From Novosphingobium sp. SG751A (GTDB taxonomy: Bacteria; Pseudomonadota; Alphaproteobacteria; Sphingomonadales; Sphingomonadaceae): a stretch of 64,000 nt of DNA. Of the stretch, positions 8,266-18,052 are shown in pieces. Position 1 is the stretch's first letter, and each line of letters starts with the position of its first letter. The stretch spans positions 43,247-107,246 of the forward strand of contig NZ_JABGCB010000017.1 in NCBI RefSeq assembly GCF_013149295.1, read 5' to 3'. Position numbers and translations under genes: made by a program. Below the pieces are notes generated by a model that saw nothing but the letters and a program-made list of their open reading frames with translations, did no database searches and was not told the origin of the DNA.

Positions 8266-9330
8266 TTGGCCAGAACCGGCAAAATCCAGAATGCGGCACC
8301 CGCCGCAGCCGATAACTCCCTCAATGCACTTCAGGCCGCCTATGAGGCCAATCGGCGCTATGCCGCCAGTGATGAGGAATTGCTGCATTTCTACGAGCAG
8401 ATGGTCCTCATCCGCCGATTCGAGGAACGGGCAGGCCAACTCTACGGCCTTGGCCTGATCGGCGGCTTCTGCCATCTTTACATCGGTCAGGAAGCGGTCG
8501 CCGTCGGTATCCAGTCGGCGCTGAAAGAAGGCCACGACAGCGTGATCACCGGCTATCGTGACCATGGCCACATGCTGGCCTATGGCATCGATCCCAAGGT
8601 GATCATGGCCGAATTGACCGGGCGCGAGGCTGGTATCAGCCGCGGCAAGGGCGGTTCGATGCACATGTTCAGCACCAGCCACAAGTTCTATGGCGGCCAC
8701 GGCATCGTGGGCGCTCAGGTCTCGCTGGGCGCGGGTCTGGCCTTTGCGCATCAGTACAACGAAGACAACGGCCTGTGCGTTGCCTATTTCGGCGATGGCG
8801 CGGCCAACCAGGGTCAGGTTTACGAGAGCTTCAATATGGCGGCTCTGTGGAACCTGCCGATCATCTTCGTTGTGGAAAACAACCAGTATGCGATGGGCAC
8901 GGCGGTCAACCGTTCGTCGGCCGAAACGCATTTCCATCGTCGCGGCGCGGCTTTCCGCATCCCCGGCATGGACGTGAACGGCATGGACGTTCTGGAAGTG
9001 CGCAGCGCGGCCAATCTGGCGGTCGAGCATGTCCGTTCGGGCAATGGTCCGGTGCTGATGGAACTCAACACCTATCGCTATCGCGGCCACTCGATGTCCG
9101 ACCCGGCCAAGTATCGCAGCCGCGAGGAAGTCAACGAAGTACGCGACCACCGCGACCCGATCGAGGCGGCCAAGAAAGACCTGCTGGATCGCGGCATCCC
9201 TGAGGAAAAGCTCAAGGAAATCGAAAAGCGCATTCGCACCATCTGCACCGAAGCGGCCGATTTCGCGGAAAGCTCGCCCGAGCCGGCTATGCCCGAATTG
9301 TATACCGACGTTCTGGTGGAGACTTACTGA
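8266..9330 (+). CDS. pdhA: Pyruvate dehydrogenase E1 component, alpha subunit
   Basis: A 354-residue E1 alpha. The thiamine diphosphate motif runs from GDG at 176-178 to NN at 205-206, and the conserved phospho-loop region YRYRGHSMSDP follows. It forms an alpha2beta2 heterotetramer with the product of the next gene, converting pyruvate and lipoyl-E2 to acetyl-dihydrolipoyl-E2 and CO2 in the cytosol. The start is a TTG with AGGGGAA upstream, one of the rarer start codons in this window. It is followed after 1 bp by pdhB. Confidence 0.96.
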   Translation: MARTGKIQNAAPAAADNSLNALQAAYEANRRYAASDEELLHFYEQMVLIRRFEERAGQLYGLGLIGGFCHLYIGQEAVAVGIQSALKEGHDSVITGYRDHGHMLAYGIDPKVIMAELTGREAGISRGKGGSMHMFSTSHKFYGGHGIVGAQVSLGAGLAFAHQYNEDNGLCVAYFGDGAANQGQVYESFNMAALWNLPIIFVVENNQYAMGTAVNRSSAETHFHRRGAAFRIPGMDVNGMDVLEVRSAANLAVEHVRSGNGPVLMELNTYRYRGHSMSDPAKYRSREEVNEVRDHRDPIEAAKKDLLDRGIPEEKLKEIEKRIRTICTEAADFAESSPEPAMPELYTDVLVETY

Positions 9331-9331
9331 G

Positions 9332-10675
9332 ATGGCGATTGAACTCAAGATGCCCGCCCTCTCGCCCACCATGGAAGAGGGCAAGCTGGCCAAGTGGCTG
9401 GTCAAGGTTGGCGATGAAGTGCGTTCCGGCGACATTCTGGCCGAAATCGAAACCGACAAGGCGACGATGGAATTCGAAGCTGTGGACGAAGGCACCATCG
9501 GTTCGATCCTGATCGCTGAAGGCACCGAAGGCGTGAAGGTCGGCACGGTCATCGCGCTGATCGGTGGCGAAGGTGAGGCGGCACCTGCCGCTTCGGCTCC
9601 CGCTGCTGCGCCTGCCGCCGCTCCGGCTGCCGCTGCCTCGGCGCCTGCTGCCGCGCCCCGTCCGGCCGACCCGGTTGTGCCGCATGGCACCAACATGAAG
9701 ACCTCGACCGTACGTGACGCGCTGCGTGACGCGATGGCCGAGGAAATGCGCCGCGATCCGCGCGTCTTCGTGATGGGCGAAGAAGTGGCCGAATATCAGG
9801 GCGCCTATAAGGTGACCCAGGGTCTGCTGGCCGAATTCGGGCCCAAGCGCGTCATCGACACGCCGATCACCGAATATGGCTTTGCCGGTATCGGTACAGG
9901 TGCGGCGATGGGTGGCCTGCGTCCTGTCATCGAGTTCATGACGTTCAACTTCGCCATGCAGGCGATTGACCACATCATCAACTCGGCGGCCAAGACCAAC
10001 TATATGTCGGGCGGCCAGATGCGTTGCCCGGTGGTGTTCCGTGGCCCGAACGGTGCGGCCAGCCGCGTGGGCGCGCAGCACTCGCAGAACTATGGTCCGT
10101 GGTATGCCAACGTTCCGGGCCTGATCGTGATCGCGCCCTATGACGCTTCGGATGCCAAGGGCTTGCTCAAGGCCGCGATCCGCAGCGAAGATCCGGTCGT
10201 GTTCCTTGAAAACGAGTTGATCTATGGCCGCTCGTTCGAGCTGCCCGAGCTGGACGACCACGTTCTGCCCATCGGCAAGGCTCGCATCATGCGTGAGGGC
10301 AAGGACGTGACCATCGTGTCCTATTCGATTGGCGTGGGTCTGGCTCTCGAAGCCGCCGAAGCGCTGGCAGCGGAAGGCATCGACGCCGAGGTCATCGACC
10401 TTCGCACGCTGCGTCCGTTGGACAAGGAAACGGTGCTGGCCTCGCTGGCCAAGACCAACCGCCTTGTCGTGGCCGAAGAAGGCTGGCCGACCTGCTCGAT
10501 CGCTTCGGAAATCGCGGCCATCGCGATGGAAGACGGCTTCGACTATCTTGACGCGCCGGTTGTCCGCGTGTGCAATGAAGACGTTCCGCTGCCTTATGCG
10601 GCGAACCTCGAAAAGGCCGCGCTGATCAACACGCCCCGCATCATCGAGGCGGTCAAGAAGGTCTGCTATCGCTAA
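9332..10675 (+). CDS. pdhB: Pyruvate dehydrogenase E1 beta with N-terminal lipoyl domain
   Basis: A 447-residue fusion: lipoyl domain (residues 1-80, with modifiable Lys43 in ETDKATMEFE), an Ala/Pro-rich swinging linker (about 85-122), then the E1 beta transketolase-like domain. The extra lipoyl domain on E1 beta is characteristic of alphaproteobacteria. The ATG lies 1 bp after the pdhA stop, with its ribosome site (GGTGGAG) inside pdhA. The E2 and E3 subunits are not in this window. Confidence 0.96.
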   Translation: MAIELKMPALSPTMEEGKLAKWLVKVGDEVRSGDILAEIETDKATMEFEAVDEGTIGSILIAEGTEGVKVGTVIALIGGEGEAAPAASAPAAAPAAAPAAAASAPAAAPRPADPVVPHGTNMKTSTVRDALRDAMAEEMRRDPRVFVMGEEVAEYQGAYKVTQGLLAEFGPKRVIDTPITEYGFAGIGTGAAMGGLRPVIEFMTFNFAMQAIDHIINSAAKTNYMSGGQMRCPVVFRGPNGAASRVGAQHSQNYGPWYANVPGLIVIAPYDASDAKGLLKAAIRSEDPVVFLENELIYGRSFELPELDDHVLPIGKARIMREGKDVTIVSYSIGVGLALEAAEALAAEGIDAEVIDLRTLRPLDKETVLASLAKTNRLVVAEEGWPTCSIASEIAAIAMEDGFDYLDAPVVRVCNEDVPLPYAANLEKAALINTPRIIEAVKKVCYR

Positions 10676-10698
10676 GCAGAGCTTTGGCTAAGGAATTG

Positions 10699-10734
10699 GG
10701 CGCTCCCGTCGAAAGGCGGGGGCGCCTTTTCTTT
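10699..10734 (+). terminator. pdhB terminator
   Basis: GGCGCTCCCG (10699-10708) pairs with CGGGGGCGCC (10717-10726), with one G-U pair, around an 8-nt loop. It is followed by TTTTCTTT, a standard intrinsic terminator 24 bp after the pdhB stop. Confidence 0.85.
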
Positions 10735-10759
10735 GGGCGCTTGGGAAGCGCGAGCGGGC

Positions 10760-10799
10760 AAAAAGAAAGGCCGGGGATCGCTCCCTGGCCTTTCTTTTT
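10760..10799. terminator. Bidirectional terminator between pdhB and leuA
   Basis: AAAAAGAAAGGCC (10760-10772) is perfectly complementary to 10787-10799, and an inner set of pairs closes on a 4-nt loop. A/T-rich outer arms supply U-runs on both strands. It probably terminates leuA from the right and backs up the pdhB terminator from the left. Confidence 0.85.
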
Positions 10800-10816
10800 G
10801 TGCGATAGGCTCTCGA

Positions 10817-12493
10817 TCAGGCAGGCTTCAACGCATTGGCTGCGCTCAGCACCGCGCGTACCGAGGCGGTGGCGATGTCATTGTCGAGGCCAACGCCCCA
10901 CACGGTCTGACCATCGGGCCCGACGGCCTCAATATAGGCCGCAGCCTTGGCTTCCGAACCGGCCGAGAGCGCGTGTTCGGAATAATCCTTCACCGAGATC
11001 TCAACCCCGAAATGCTCGGCCAGCGTGGCGACTACGGAGGAGATCAGGCCATTGCCGCGCCCGGAGACGCTGCGTTCCTGACCATCGACGCCGATCTTGC
11101 CGGCGAACACGCGGGTGCCGTCGGGGGCGCGCGCTTCCTCGTAATCGACCAGTTGCAGATGCTGGGGATCATTGACGTAATAGACGCGCTGGAACACATC
11201 CCAGATATCGCCCGCCACCAGTTCGCGGCCCAGTTGATCGGCCAGTTCCTGCACATGGCGGCTGAAATGCGCCTGCATCTTCTTGGGCAGTTTCAGCCCC
11301 TGATCCTGCTCCAGCACCCAGGCAAAGCCGCCCTTGCCGCTCTGCGAATTGACGCGGATGACGGCCTCATAGGAACGGCCCAGATCGGCCGGATCGATGG
11401 GCAAATAGGGCACGGCCCAGAGCTGATCGTTGCGCTGCTCCTGCGCGGCAAAGCCCTTCTTGATCGCGTCCTGATGGCTGCCGGAAAAGGCCGTGAACAC
11501 CAGTTCGCCGCCATAGGGATGGCGCTCGGCCACAGGCAGTTGGTTGCAATATTCGACCGTCTGGATCACCTCGTCAATGTCCGAGAAGTCCAGACCCGGC
11601 GCCACGCCCTGCGTGTACATATTCATGGCCACGGTCACCAGGCAGCAATTGCCCGTGCGCTCGCCATTGCCGAACAGACAGCCCTCAACGCGGTCCGCGC
11701 CCGCCATCAGGCCCAGTTCGGCCGCCGCCACGCCCGTGCCACGATCGTTATGCGTGTGCAGCGAAATCACCGCGCTTTCGCGATTGGGCAGGTTGCGGCA
11801 GAAATACTCGATCTGGTCGGCGTAAACATTGGGCGTAGCGCATTCGACCGTCGCAGGCAGGTTCAGGATGATCGGGTTCTCCGGCGTCGGCTGGAGAATG
11901 TTCATCACCGCCTCGCAGCACTCGATGCTGAAATCCAGCTCGGCGGTGGAGAAGGTTTCGGGGCTATATTCGAACTGCCACTTGGTCTGCGGGAAACGCG
12001 CGGCATTGTCGCGGAGCAGCTTTGCGGCGTTTTCGGCAATGCCGCGCACCTGCGGCTTTTCCATGCCGAACACCACGTTGCGCCACAGCGGCGAAACGGC
12101 GTTATAAACATGGACGATGGCCGAATGGATGCCCGCCAGCGATTCGAAGGAGGTCTTGATCAGATCCTCACGCGCCTGAGTCAGCACCTGAATCAGCACG
12201 TCATCCGGCACACGGCCCTGATCGACCAGCCCGCGGATGAAGTCATATTCGGTCGCGCCCGCGCTGGGGAAGCCGACCTCGATTTCCTTGAGGCCCACCT
12301 TGACCAGCAGGTCGAAGAAGCGGTTCTTCTTTTCCGCGCCCATCGGGTCGATCAGCGACTGGTTGCCGTCGCGCAGGTCGGTCGAGAGCCAGCGGGGGGC
12401 TTTCTCGATCACCTTGGACGGCCAGGTGCGATCGGGGATGTTGATCTGCGGAAACGGACGATACTTGACCGAAGGGTCTTTCAGCATGGACAT
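10817..12493 (-). CDS. leuA: 2-isopropylmalate synthase
   Basis: A 558-residue enzyme condensing acetyl-CoA with 2-oxoisovalerate, the first step of leucine synthesis. The catalytic-domain motif STDLRDGNQSL is at 37-47 (Arg41 and Asp42 are the active-site pair), the metal-binding HTHND motif lies mid-protein, and a C-terminal LeuA allosteric domain (after about 430) gives leucine feedback control. The length matches the LeuA2-type family. The start is ATG 12493 or ATG 12487. It is the last leftward gene of the branched-chain block; the gap to the upstream gene (203 bp) suggests its own promoter or leader. Confidence 0.95.
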   Translation of the reverse strand: MSMLKDPSVKYRPFPQINIPDRTWPSKVIEKAPRWLSTDLRDGNQSLIDPMGAEKKNRFFDLLVKVGLKEIEVGFPSAGATEYDFIRGLVDQGRVPDDVLIQVLTQAREDLIKTSFESLAGIHSAIVHVYNAVSPLWRNVVFGMEKPQVRGIAENAAKLLRDNAARFPQTKWQFEYSPETFSTAELDFSIECCEAVMNILQPTPENPIILNLPATVECATPNVYADQIEYFCRNLPNRESAVISLHTHNDRGTGVAAAELGLMAGADRVEGCLFGNGERTGNCCLVTVAMNMYTQGVAPGLDFSDIDEVIQTVEYCNQLPVAERHPYGGELVFTAFSGSHQDAIKKGFAAQEQRNDQLWAVPYLPIDPADLGRSYEAVIRVNSQSGKGGFAWVLEQDQGLKLPKKMQAHFSRHVQELADQLGRELVAGDIWDVFQRVYYVNDPQHLQLVDYEEARAPDGTRVFAGKIGVDGQERSVSGRGNGLISSVVATLAEHFGVEISVKDYSEHALSAGSEAKAAAYIEAVGPDGQTVWGVGLDNDIATASVRAVLSAANALKPA

Positions 12494-12545
12494 GACAGGA
12501 TCTCGTAAGGCTGGATGTGCGACTTGAGGCTAGATGCTTGCTCCC

Positions 12546-12566
12546 TTGAGCGCCGCGCGCGCTCAA
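12546..12566. promoter_or_regulatory. Small hairpin in the leuA leader
   Basis: TTGAGCGC (12546-12553) and GCGCTCAA (12559-12566) form an 8-bp stem with a 5-nt loop, 53 bp upstream of leuA. Position and shape fit an attenuation element, but no leader peptide rich in Leu codons was seen. Confidence 0.3.
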
Positions 12567-12696
12567 CCGGCACGCCAGCTCACGCCCAAGGGCGGATAAG
12601 TCGCAGAGTAAGGTCCAGATGAGCGATCATGGGGAAAGCCTATGACGCCATCGCGGCGCGAAGTAAAGTCTTGATTGCGCCGCGATGCGAAAGGGC

Positions 12697-13320
12697 TCAA
12701 GCCCCGCCGCAGGCTTCGAACAGGCGGTCCACCGGCCCGGCAGGCAGGAACCACAGCACCGCCACCGCGCCCGCGCAGGCGATGCCCGCCCACGGATACC
12801 AGCAGGCAAGCCCAAGCCCGGCAAGATAGAGCAGCGTTGAAACCAGACCTTTACGCGTGCTGGTGCGATAATAGGCCTCGGCGATGGGCGTGCGGTGGCC
12901 ATGGCGGCGCACATCGGCCTGCAAGGGGATATAACAGACCGCCGGCGCCAGCATCACGCCCAGATAGAGCATCGTGGCATCCCGGCTGAAATGATGCTCG
13001 CCAAGATAAGCCGTGGCAAAGGGCACCAGCGAGAGCGTGAAAAGCAGCCCCATATTGTTCCATACCAGCCGGTTCGTGACCCGCGCGGCATGGGCGAGCA
13101 AGCGGTGATGGTTTACCCAATAGATCGCCACATAGGCAAAGCTGAGAACATAGGCAAGAAACACCGGCCAGAGGCGGAGCAGGGGCTCCCAGCCTTCTTG
13201 CTCGGGCGCGTGGAGTTCGAGCACCATGATCGTGACGATGATTGCCAAAACGCCGTCGGAAAAGGCTTCGACCCGACCGATGCTGCCGCGCGTTTCGAAG
13301 GAATCGTCGCTCTTGCTCAT
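12697..13320 (-). CDS. TMEM175-family potassium channel (DUF1211)
   Basis: A 207-residue integral membrane protein with six hydrophobic segments. Segment 1 carries RVEAFSDGVLAI, the FSDG signature of the TMEM175/DUF1211 family, whose bacterial members are tetrameric K+-permeable channels. The gene begins 2 bp after the stop of the glycosyltransferase and is probably co-transcribed with it. The physiological role is not evident from context. Confidence 0.85.
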   Translation of the reverse strand: MSKSDDSFETRGSIGRVEAFSDGVLAIIVTIMVLELHAPEQEGWEPLLRLWPVFLAYVLSFAYVAIYWVNHHRLLAHAARVTNRLVWNNMGLLFTLSLVPFATAYLGEHHFSRDATMLYLGVMLAPAVCYIPLQADVRRHGHRTPIAEAYYRTSTRKGLVSTLLYLAGLGLACWYPWAGIACAGAVAVLWFLPAGPVDRLFEACGGA

Positions 13321-13322
13321 GC

Positions 13323-14435
13323 TCAGTTCCCCATGCTTGCGGCGCGATCATGCACGACCTGATCGAACCACGCCAGATAGGCATCCGCGCAAGGGTCGGC
13401 GGCCAGATGAGTGATCAGCGGGCGCAGCAGCGCGGTGGTGGGGCGGGGGGACTGCGCCACGACCAGCAAGCCTTGCGCCAGCAATTCCGCCTTGCGGCTT
13501 GGCACGATCATGCCTGCCTCGGGAATGGTCATGATGTCGCGCAGGAAATGCGAGCAATCGGTCGAAACCACCGGCACGCCATGCGCCAGCGCCTCAACAG
13601 CCACCGCAGGGCCGCCCTCGAACGTGCTGGATACGAACAGCGCATCCGCATCGGCCAGAAAGGGGTCAATCGCCGGGACGTGACCCATGAAACGCACCGT
13701 ATCGCCAAGGCCCATGCGGTAGGCCATCTTTTCCATACGCGGGCGCAGATAGCCTTCGCCCAGCATGGTCAGCCGCGCAGGCGTGATACGGTTTAAGGCA
13801 GCAATGGTCTTGAGCGCCAGCGGGGCATCCTTCTGCGGTTCGAACCGCCCGGCCCACAGGATTTCCAGACGATCTGCGGGCTCATGATGTGGGGCAGGGC
13901 TGTCGGCCAGAAAAACCGGGTCATAGAGCGTCGAGACATTGACCCAAGGCGCGATGGCGCGGATCTCGGCCTCAAGGCCGGTGTTCATCGCGGCAAAGCC
14001 ATCCAGATCACGGACAAAATGACGCAGCAGCCAGCGCATCGGTCTCGCCACCGCCCCTTCGGGCAGGACGGGATTGGAAATCTTCACCACCAATGCGGCA
14101 GCCCCGCGCACCTTGGCCAGCGCAGGGATCAGCGGGAAATGGAAATTGCCCGGCAGGAAGATCACATCGGGCCTCAGGCGCTTCACATAGGGTGCCATCG
14201 CAGGCCCGAGTCGCAGGCGCGAGGTCAGGCTGCGCGACAAGGGGGGGGCGAGTTCGACGACCTCGATGCGCGGATCGACCGTATCCTCAAGCCCGCCCGT
14301 CCGCGCGCCGCACAGGATCGTTACCCGACGGCCCTTATCCAACCAGCGCCGCGCCATGCCCAGCGCGATACGCTCTGTGCCGCCCCGATTGAAATCGTGG
14401 AAACAGATCAGAATGTGGTTTGCGCGCTGGACCAT
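13323..14435 (-). CDS. Glycosyltransferase family 4 protein
   Basis: A 370-residue GT-B fold protein. The N-terminal domain opens with the glycine motif FNRGGTERIA, the C-terminal nucleotide-sugar domain contains LWAGRFEPQKD, and the E-x7-E motif is EGGPAVAVE. The acceptor is unknown; a lipopolysaccharide, exopolysaccharide or glycolipid is plausible. The start is ATG 14435 (MVQRANHIL), preceded by GAGGA; longer in-frame versions read through the ilvC terminator and are unlikely. It heads a two-gene unit with the TMEM175 gene, inserted between ilvC and leuA. Confidence 0.88.
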   Translation of the reverse strand: MVQRANHILICFHDFNRGGTERIALGMARRWLDKGRRVTILCGARTGGLEDTVDPRIEVVELAPPLSRSLTSRLRLGPAMAPYVKRLRPDVIFLPGNFHFPLIPALAKVRGAAALVVKISNPVLPEGAVARPMRWLLRHFVRDLDGFAAMNTGLEAEIRAIAPWVNVSTLYDPVFLADSPAPHHEPADRLEILWAGRFEPQKDAPLALKTIAALNRITPARLTMLGEGYLRPRMEKMAYRMGLGDTVRFMGHVPAIDPFLADADALFVSSTFEGGPAVAVEALAHGVPVVSTDCSHFLRDIMTIPEAGMIVPSRKAELLAQGLLVVAQSPRPTTALLRPLITHLAADPCADAYLAWFDQVVHDRAASMGN

Positions 14436-14452
14436 GCGCCATTCCTCACAAC

Positions 14453-14490
14453 AAAAAGCGCGCCGTGTGAAGCCACACGACGCGCTTTTG
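14453..14490 (-). terminator. ilvC terminator
   Basis: AAAAGCGCG (14454-14462) pairs with CGCGCTTTT (14481-14489), and inner CGTGTG/CACACG arms extend the stem with one internal mismatch. It is 22 bp past the ilvC stop and is read leftward, ending in a U-run. Confidence 0.85.
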
Positions 14491-14511
14491 AACGTAAAAC
14501 CTTTGAAGATC

Positions 14512-15531
14512 TTAGTTCTTGGTCTGGTCAACCAGCTTGTTGGCGCCGATCCAGGGCATCATGGCGCGCAGCTTGGCGCCGGTTTCCTCGATCGGGTGAC
14601 GCTTGGCGGCGATGCGCGAAGCCTTCAGTTCGGGCTGGCCTGCGCGGTTGTCGAGAACGAAGTTCTTCACGAAGCGGCCCGACTGGATGTCTTCCAGAAC
14701 GCGCTTCATTTCCTTCTTGGTTTCGTCGGTGATGATGCGCGGGCCGGTCACGATGTCGCCATATTCGGCGGTGTTCGAGATCGAATAACGCATGTTGGCG
14801 ATGCCGCCTTCATACATCAGGTCGACGATCAGCTTCAGCTCGTGAAGGCATTCGAAATAGGCCATTTCCGGCGCATAACCGGCTTCGACCAGCGTCTCGA
14901 AACCAGCCTGAACCAGCGCGGTGGTGCCGCCGCACAGCACGGCCTGCTCGCCGAACAGGTCGGTTTCGCATTCTTCGCGGAAGTTGGTTTCGATGATGCC
15001 CGAGCGGCCACCGCCAACGCCGCTGGCATAGGCCAGAGCGATGTCATGCGCGTTGCCGGTCACGTTCTGATGGATAGCCACCAGGCAGGGCACGCCGCCG
15101 CCCTTCACATATTCGCCGCGCACGGTGTGGCCCGGACCCTTGGGGGCGATCATGATCACGTCGATGTCGGCGCGCGGCTCGATCAGGCCGAAGTGGATGT
15201 TGAGGCCATGCGCGAAAGCCAGAGCAGCGCCCGGTTTCAGGTTGGCGTGCAGGTCGGCGGCATAGATCGCGGCCTGATGCTCGTCGGGAGCCAGGATCAT
15301 GAGAACGTCGGCCCAGGCAGCGGCTTCGGCGTTCGAGAGAACCTTGAAACCGGCGCCTTCGGCCTTGGCGGCCGAGGCCGAGCCGGGACGCAGCGCGATG
15401 GCCACTTCCTTGACGCCCGAATCGCGCAGGTTCTGCGCATGGGCGTGGCCCTGCGAGCCATAGCCGAGGATGGCGATCTTCTTGTTGACGATCAGGTTCA
15501 GATCGGCGTCGGCGTCGTAATAGACCTTCAC
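14512..15531 (-). CDS. ilvC: Ketol-acid reductoisomerase
   Basis: A 339-residue class I enzyme, NADPH- and Mg2+-dependent, converting acetolactate to dihydroxyisovalerate in valine, leucine and isoleucine synthesis. Rossmann motif GYGSQG is at 23-28, and the C-terminal knotted domain carries the DLFGEQAVLCGG metal site. The start is GTG 15531 with AGGGGAATT in front; this gives the exact usual family length, whereas an in-frame extension upstream to 15591 has no support. It follows ilvBH on the same strand. Confidence 0.96.
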   Translation of the reverse strand: MKVYYDADADLNLIVNKKIAILGYGSQGHAHAQNLRDSGVKEVAIALRPGSASAAKAEGAGFKVLSNAEAAAWADVLMILAPDEHQAAIYAADLHANLKPGAALAFAHGLNIHFGLIEPRADIDVIMIAPKGPGHTVRGEYVKGGGVPCLVAIHQNVTGNAHDIALAYASGVGGGRSGIIETNFREECETDLFGEQAVLCGGTTALVQAGFETLVEAGYAPEMAYFECLHELKLIVDLMYEGGIANMRYSISNTAEYGDIVTGPRIITDETKKEMKRVLEDIQSGRFVKNFVLDNRAGQPELKASRIAAKRHPIEETGAKLRAMMPWIGANKLVDQTKN

Positions 15532-15654
15532 AGCAATTCCCCTTGCATGCCCCCGCGCATGGCGCTTCCAAAGGGGCTGGACAGGTGCCACCTGTCGGTG
15601 GCGGGTTTCAGATTTGGCGCGGCATCTGCATCAGACTGCCGCCCCGGTCAAGTT

Positions 15655-16173
15655 TCAGGATTTCCGCGTGCCCCGCACCATGCCCACCACGCCGGTACGG
15701 GCGGTTTCGACAAGGCCCAGCTCGTTCATCAGGCTGACGAACATGTCGATCTTGTCGGGCGTGCCGGTCAGCTCGAAAATGAAGCTCTGCGTGGTGGTGT
15801 CGACCGGGCGCGCGCGGAACACATCGGCAAGGCGCAGCGCCTCAACCCGGTTCTCACCCTTGCCCACGACCTTGACCAGCGCCAGCTCGCGCTCGACATA
15901 GGGGCCTTCCTCGGTCAGATCGATCACCTTATGCACCGGCACAAGACGGTCGAGCTGGGCATGGATCTGATCGATCACATCGGGCGGGCCATGCGTCACG
16001 ATGGTGATGCGGCTGGTTGAATGATCCTCGGTGATTTCCGAGACGGTCAGACTGTCGATATTATAGCCGCGCGCGGTGAACAGGCCCGCGATCTTGGCCA
16101 GAATGCCCGCCTCATTGTCGACCACCAGCATCAGGACATGGCGTTCCTCGGCGGCGTGTTTGATCTTCATCAT
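15655..16173 (-). CDS. ilvH: Acetolactate synthase small subunit
   Basis: A 172-residue regulatory subunit with an N-terminal ACT domain (VVDNEAGILAKIAGLF, residues 17-32) that binds valine, and a C-terminal ALS_ss domain. It confers feedback inhibition on the catalytic IlvB subunit. Only 14 bp separate it from ilvB, so the two are one operon. Confidence 0.95.
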   Translation of the reverse strand: MMKIKHAAEERHVLMLVVDNEAGILAKIAGLFTARGYNIDSLTVSEITEDHSTSRITIVTHGPPDVIDQIHAQLDRLVPVHKVIDLTEEGPYVERELALVKVVGKGENRVEALRLADVFRARPVDTTTQSFIFELTGTPDKIDMFVSLMNELGLVETARTGVVGMVRGTRKS

Positions 16174-16187
16174 CTCTCTCGCCCTCC

Positions 16188-17930
16188 TTACACCAGCGCC
16201 TTGGCTTCATCGTCGATGATCCCGGCCACATTGTCGCCATAGAGGATCATGTCGGTATGCGCCGCGCCCGAGGGGATCATCGGGAAGCAGTTGGTTTCCT
16301 TGTGAACACAGCAATCCACGATCACCGGTCCCGGATGGTCGATCATCGCCTGAATGCCTGCGTCCAGTTCAGATTCGTTCTGGATGCGGATGCCCTTCCA
16401 GCCATAGGCCTCGGCCAGCTTCACGAAATCGGGCAGCGAGTCCGAATAGCTGTTCGAATAACGGCTTTCATAGGTCAGTTCCTGCCACTGGCGGACCATG
16501 CCCATCCATTCGTTGTTCAAAATGAACACCTTGACCGGCAGGCGATATTGCGTGGCGGTGCCCAGTTCCTGAATGTTCATCTGGATCGAGGCGTCACCGG
16601 CAATGTCGATCACCAGGCTGTCAGGATTGCCCAATTGCGCGCCGATGGCGGCGGGCAGACCGTAGCCCATCGTGCCCAGACCACCGCTCGTCAGCCACTT
16701 GTTGGGGCCGAAGAAGTGGAAATATTGCGCGGCCCACATCTGATGCTGGCCCACCTCGGTGCTGATGACGGGATCGCGGTCCTTGGTCAGCTCGAACAGG
16801 CGCTCGATCGCATATTGCGGGGCGATTGTGCTGTTATAGCGCGGATAAGACAGGCTCTTCTTCGCCTTCCAGCCCTTGACGCGCTCTTTCCACGCGGTCA
16901 GGTCCTGCGGCTTGCGATTGCCCCAAGCTGCGATGATCTGATCCAGAACGGTCGCGCAATCGCCCACGATGGGCAGATCGACGCGGACGATCTTGTTGAT
17001 GCTGGAACGGTCGATGTCGATGTGGATCTTGGTCGAATTGGGCGCAAAGGCATCCAGACGGCCCGTCACGCGGTCGTCCCAGCGCGCGCCGATGCACAGG
17101 ATCAGGTCGGCCTGATTCATCGCCCAGTTGGCCTCATACGTGCCATGCATGCCCAACATGCCCAGCCAGTCGTCATGATCGGCCGGAAACGCGCCCAGAC
17201 CCATCAGCGTCGAGGTGACGGGAGCCCCCGTCAGCGCTTGAAGCCGGCGCAGCAATTCGGCCGCGCGGGGGCCGGAATTGATCACGCCGCCGCCGGTGTA
17301 CAGCACCGGCGCCTTGGCGTTGGCCAGCAGTTCAACCGCCTGCGCGATCTCGCTCTCGCTGCCTGCCATGCGCGGCTGATAGCGGTTGCGACGCTGGACC
17401 GGGCCTTCGGGGAAGGCGGCGGTGGCGATCTGCACATCCTTGGGGATGTCGATCACGACCGGGCCGGGGCGACCCGTCGTGGCGATCTGAAACGCCTCGT
17501 CGATGATCGCGGCCAGATCGGTCGGGTCCTTGACCAGATAATTATGCTTGCAGCAGTGGCGCGTGATGCCAACCGTGTCGGCTTCCTGAAACGCGTCCGA
17601 GCCGATCAGCGGCGTGCCGACCTGGCCGGTGATGACCACCATCGGGATCGAATCGAGGAACGCATCGGCAATGCCGGTGACGGCATTGGTCGCGCCGGGG
17701 CCGGATGTGACCAGCACCACGCCCGGCTTGCCGGTGGAGCGGGCATAGCCTTCGGCGGCATGGGCCGCGCCCGCTTCGTGGCGGACAAGGATGTGGCGCA
17801 TGCGTGCATCGTTAAACAACGCGTCATAGATCGGCAGCACTGCGCCGCCCGGATAGCCGAATACGCATTCGACCCCCTGACGGGCAAGGCTTTCAACCAG
17901 AATTTGCGCACCGCTCAGCTCTTGGCTCAC
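16188..17930 (-). CDS. ilvB: Acetolactate synthase large subunit
   Basis: A 580-residue thiamine-diphosphate enzyme, the first common step of branched-chain amino-acid synthesis. Catalytic Glu52 sits in RHEAGAAHAAEG, and the C-terminal GDASIQMNIQEL motif binds diphosphate and Mg2+. The start is GTG 17930 (VSQELSGAQI), with AAGGA twelve bases upstream. A longer open frame to 18119 reads through the leader hairpins and lacks family similarity. It is the first gene of ilvBHC. Confidence 0.95.
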   Translation of the reverse strand: MSQELSGAQILVESLARQGVECVFGYPGGAVLPIYDALFNDARMRHILVRHEAGAAHAAEGYARSTGKPGVVLVTSGPGATNAVTGIADAFLDSIPMVVITGQVGTPLIGSDAFQEADTVGITRHCCKHNYLVKDPTDLAAIIDEAFQIATTGRPGPVVIDIPKDVQIATAAFPEGPVQRRNRYQPRMAGSESEIAQAVELLANAKAPVLYTGGGVINSGPRAAELLRRLQALTGAPVTSTLMGLGAFPADHDDWLGMLGMHGTYEANWAMNQADLILCIGARWDDRVTGRLDAFAPNSTKIHIDIDRSSINKIVRVDLPIVGDCATVLDQIIAAWGNRKPQDLTAWKERVKGWKAKKSLSYPRYNSTIAPQYAIERLFELTKDRDPVISTEVGQHQMWAAQYFHFFGPNKWLTSGGLGTMGYGLPAAIGAQLGNPDSLVIDIAGDASIQMNIQELGTATQYRLPVKVFILNNEWMGMVRQWQELTYESRYSNSYSDSLPDFVKLAEAYGWKGIRIQNESELDAGIQAMIDHPGPVIVDCCVHKETNCFPMIPSGAAHTDMILYGDNVAGIIDDEAKALV

Positions 17931-18052
17931 GGGAATCCATCCTTCTATCACAATGTTTGCGGCCACCGGCCCCGTATGGGGGGCGTGCTCACGACAATCG
18001 CGCGGCCATGGCCAAGCTTGGCCTGCTGCGCAAGAGGGGAAATGGTGGGAAA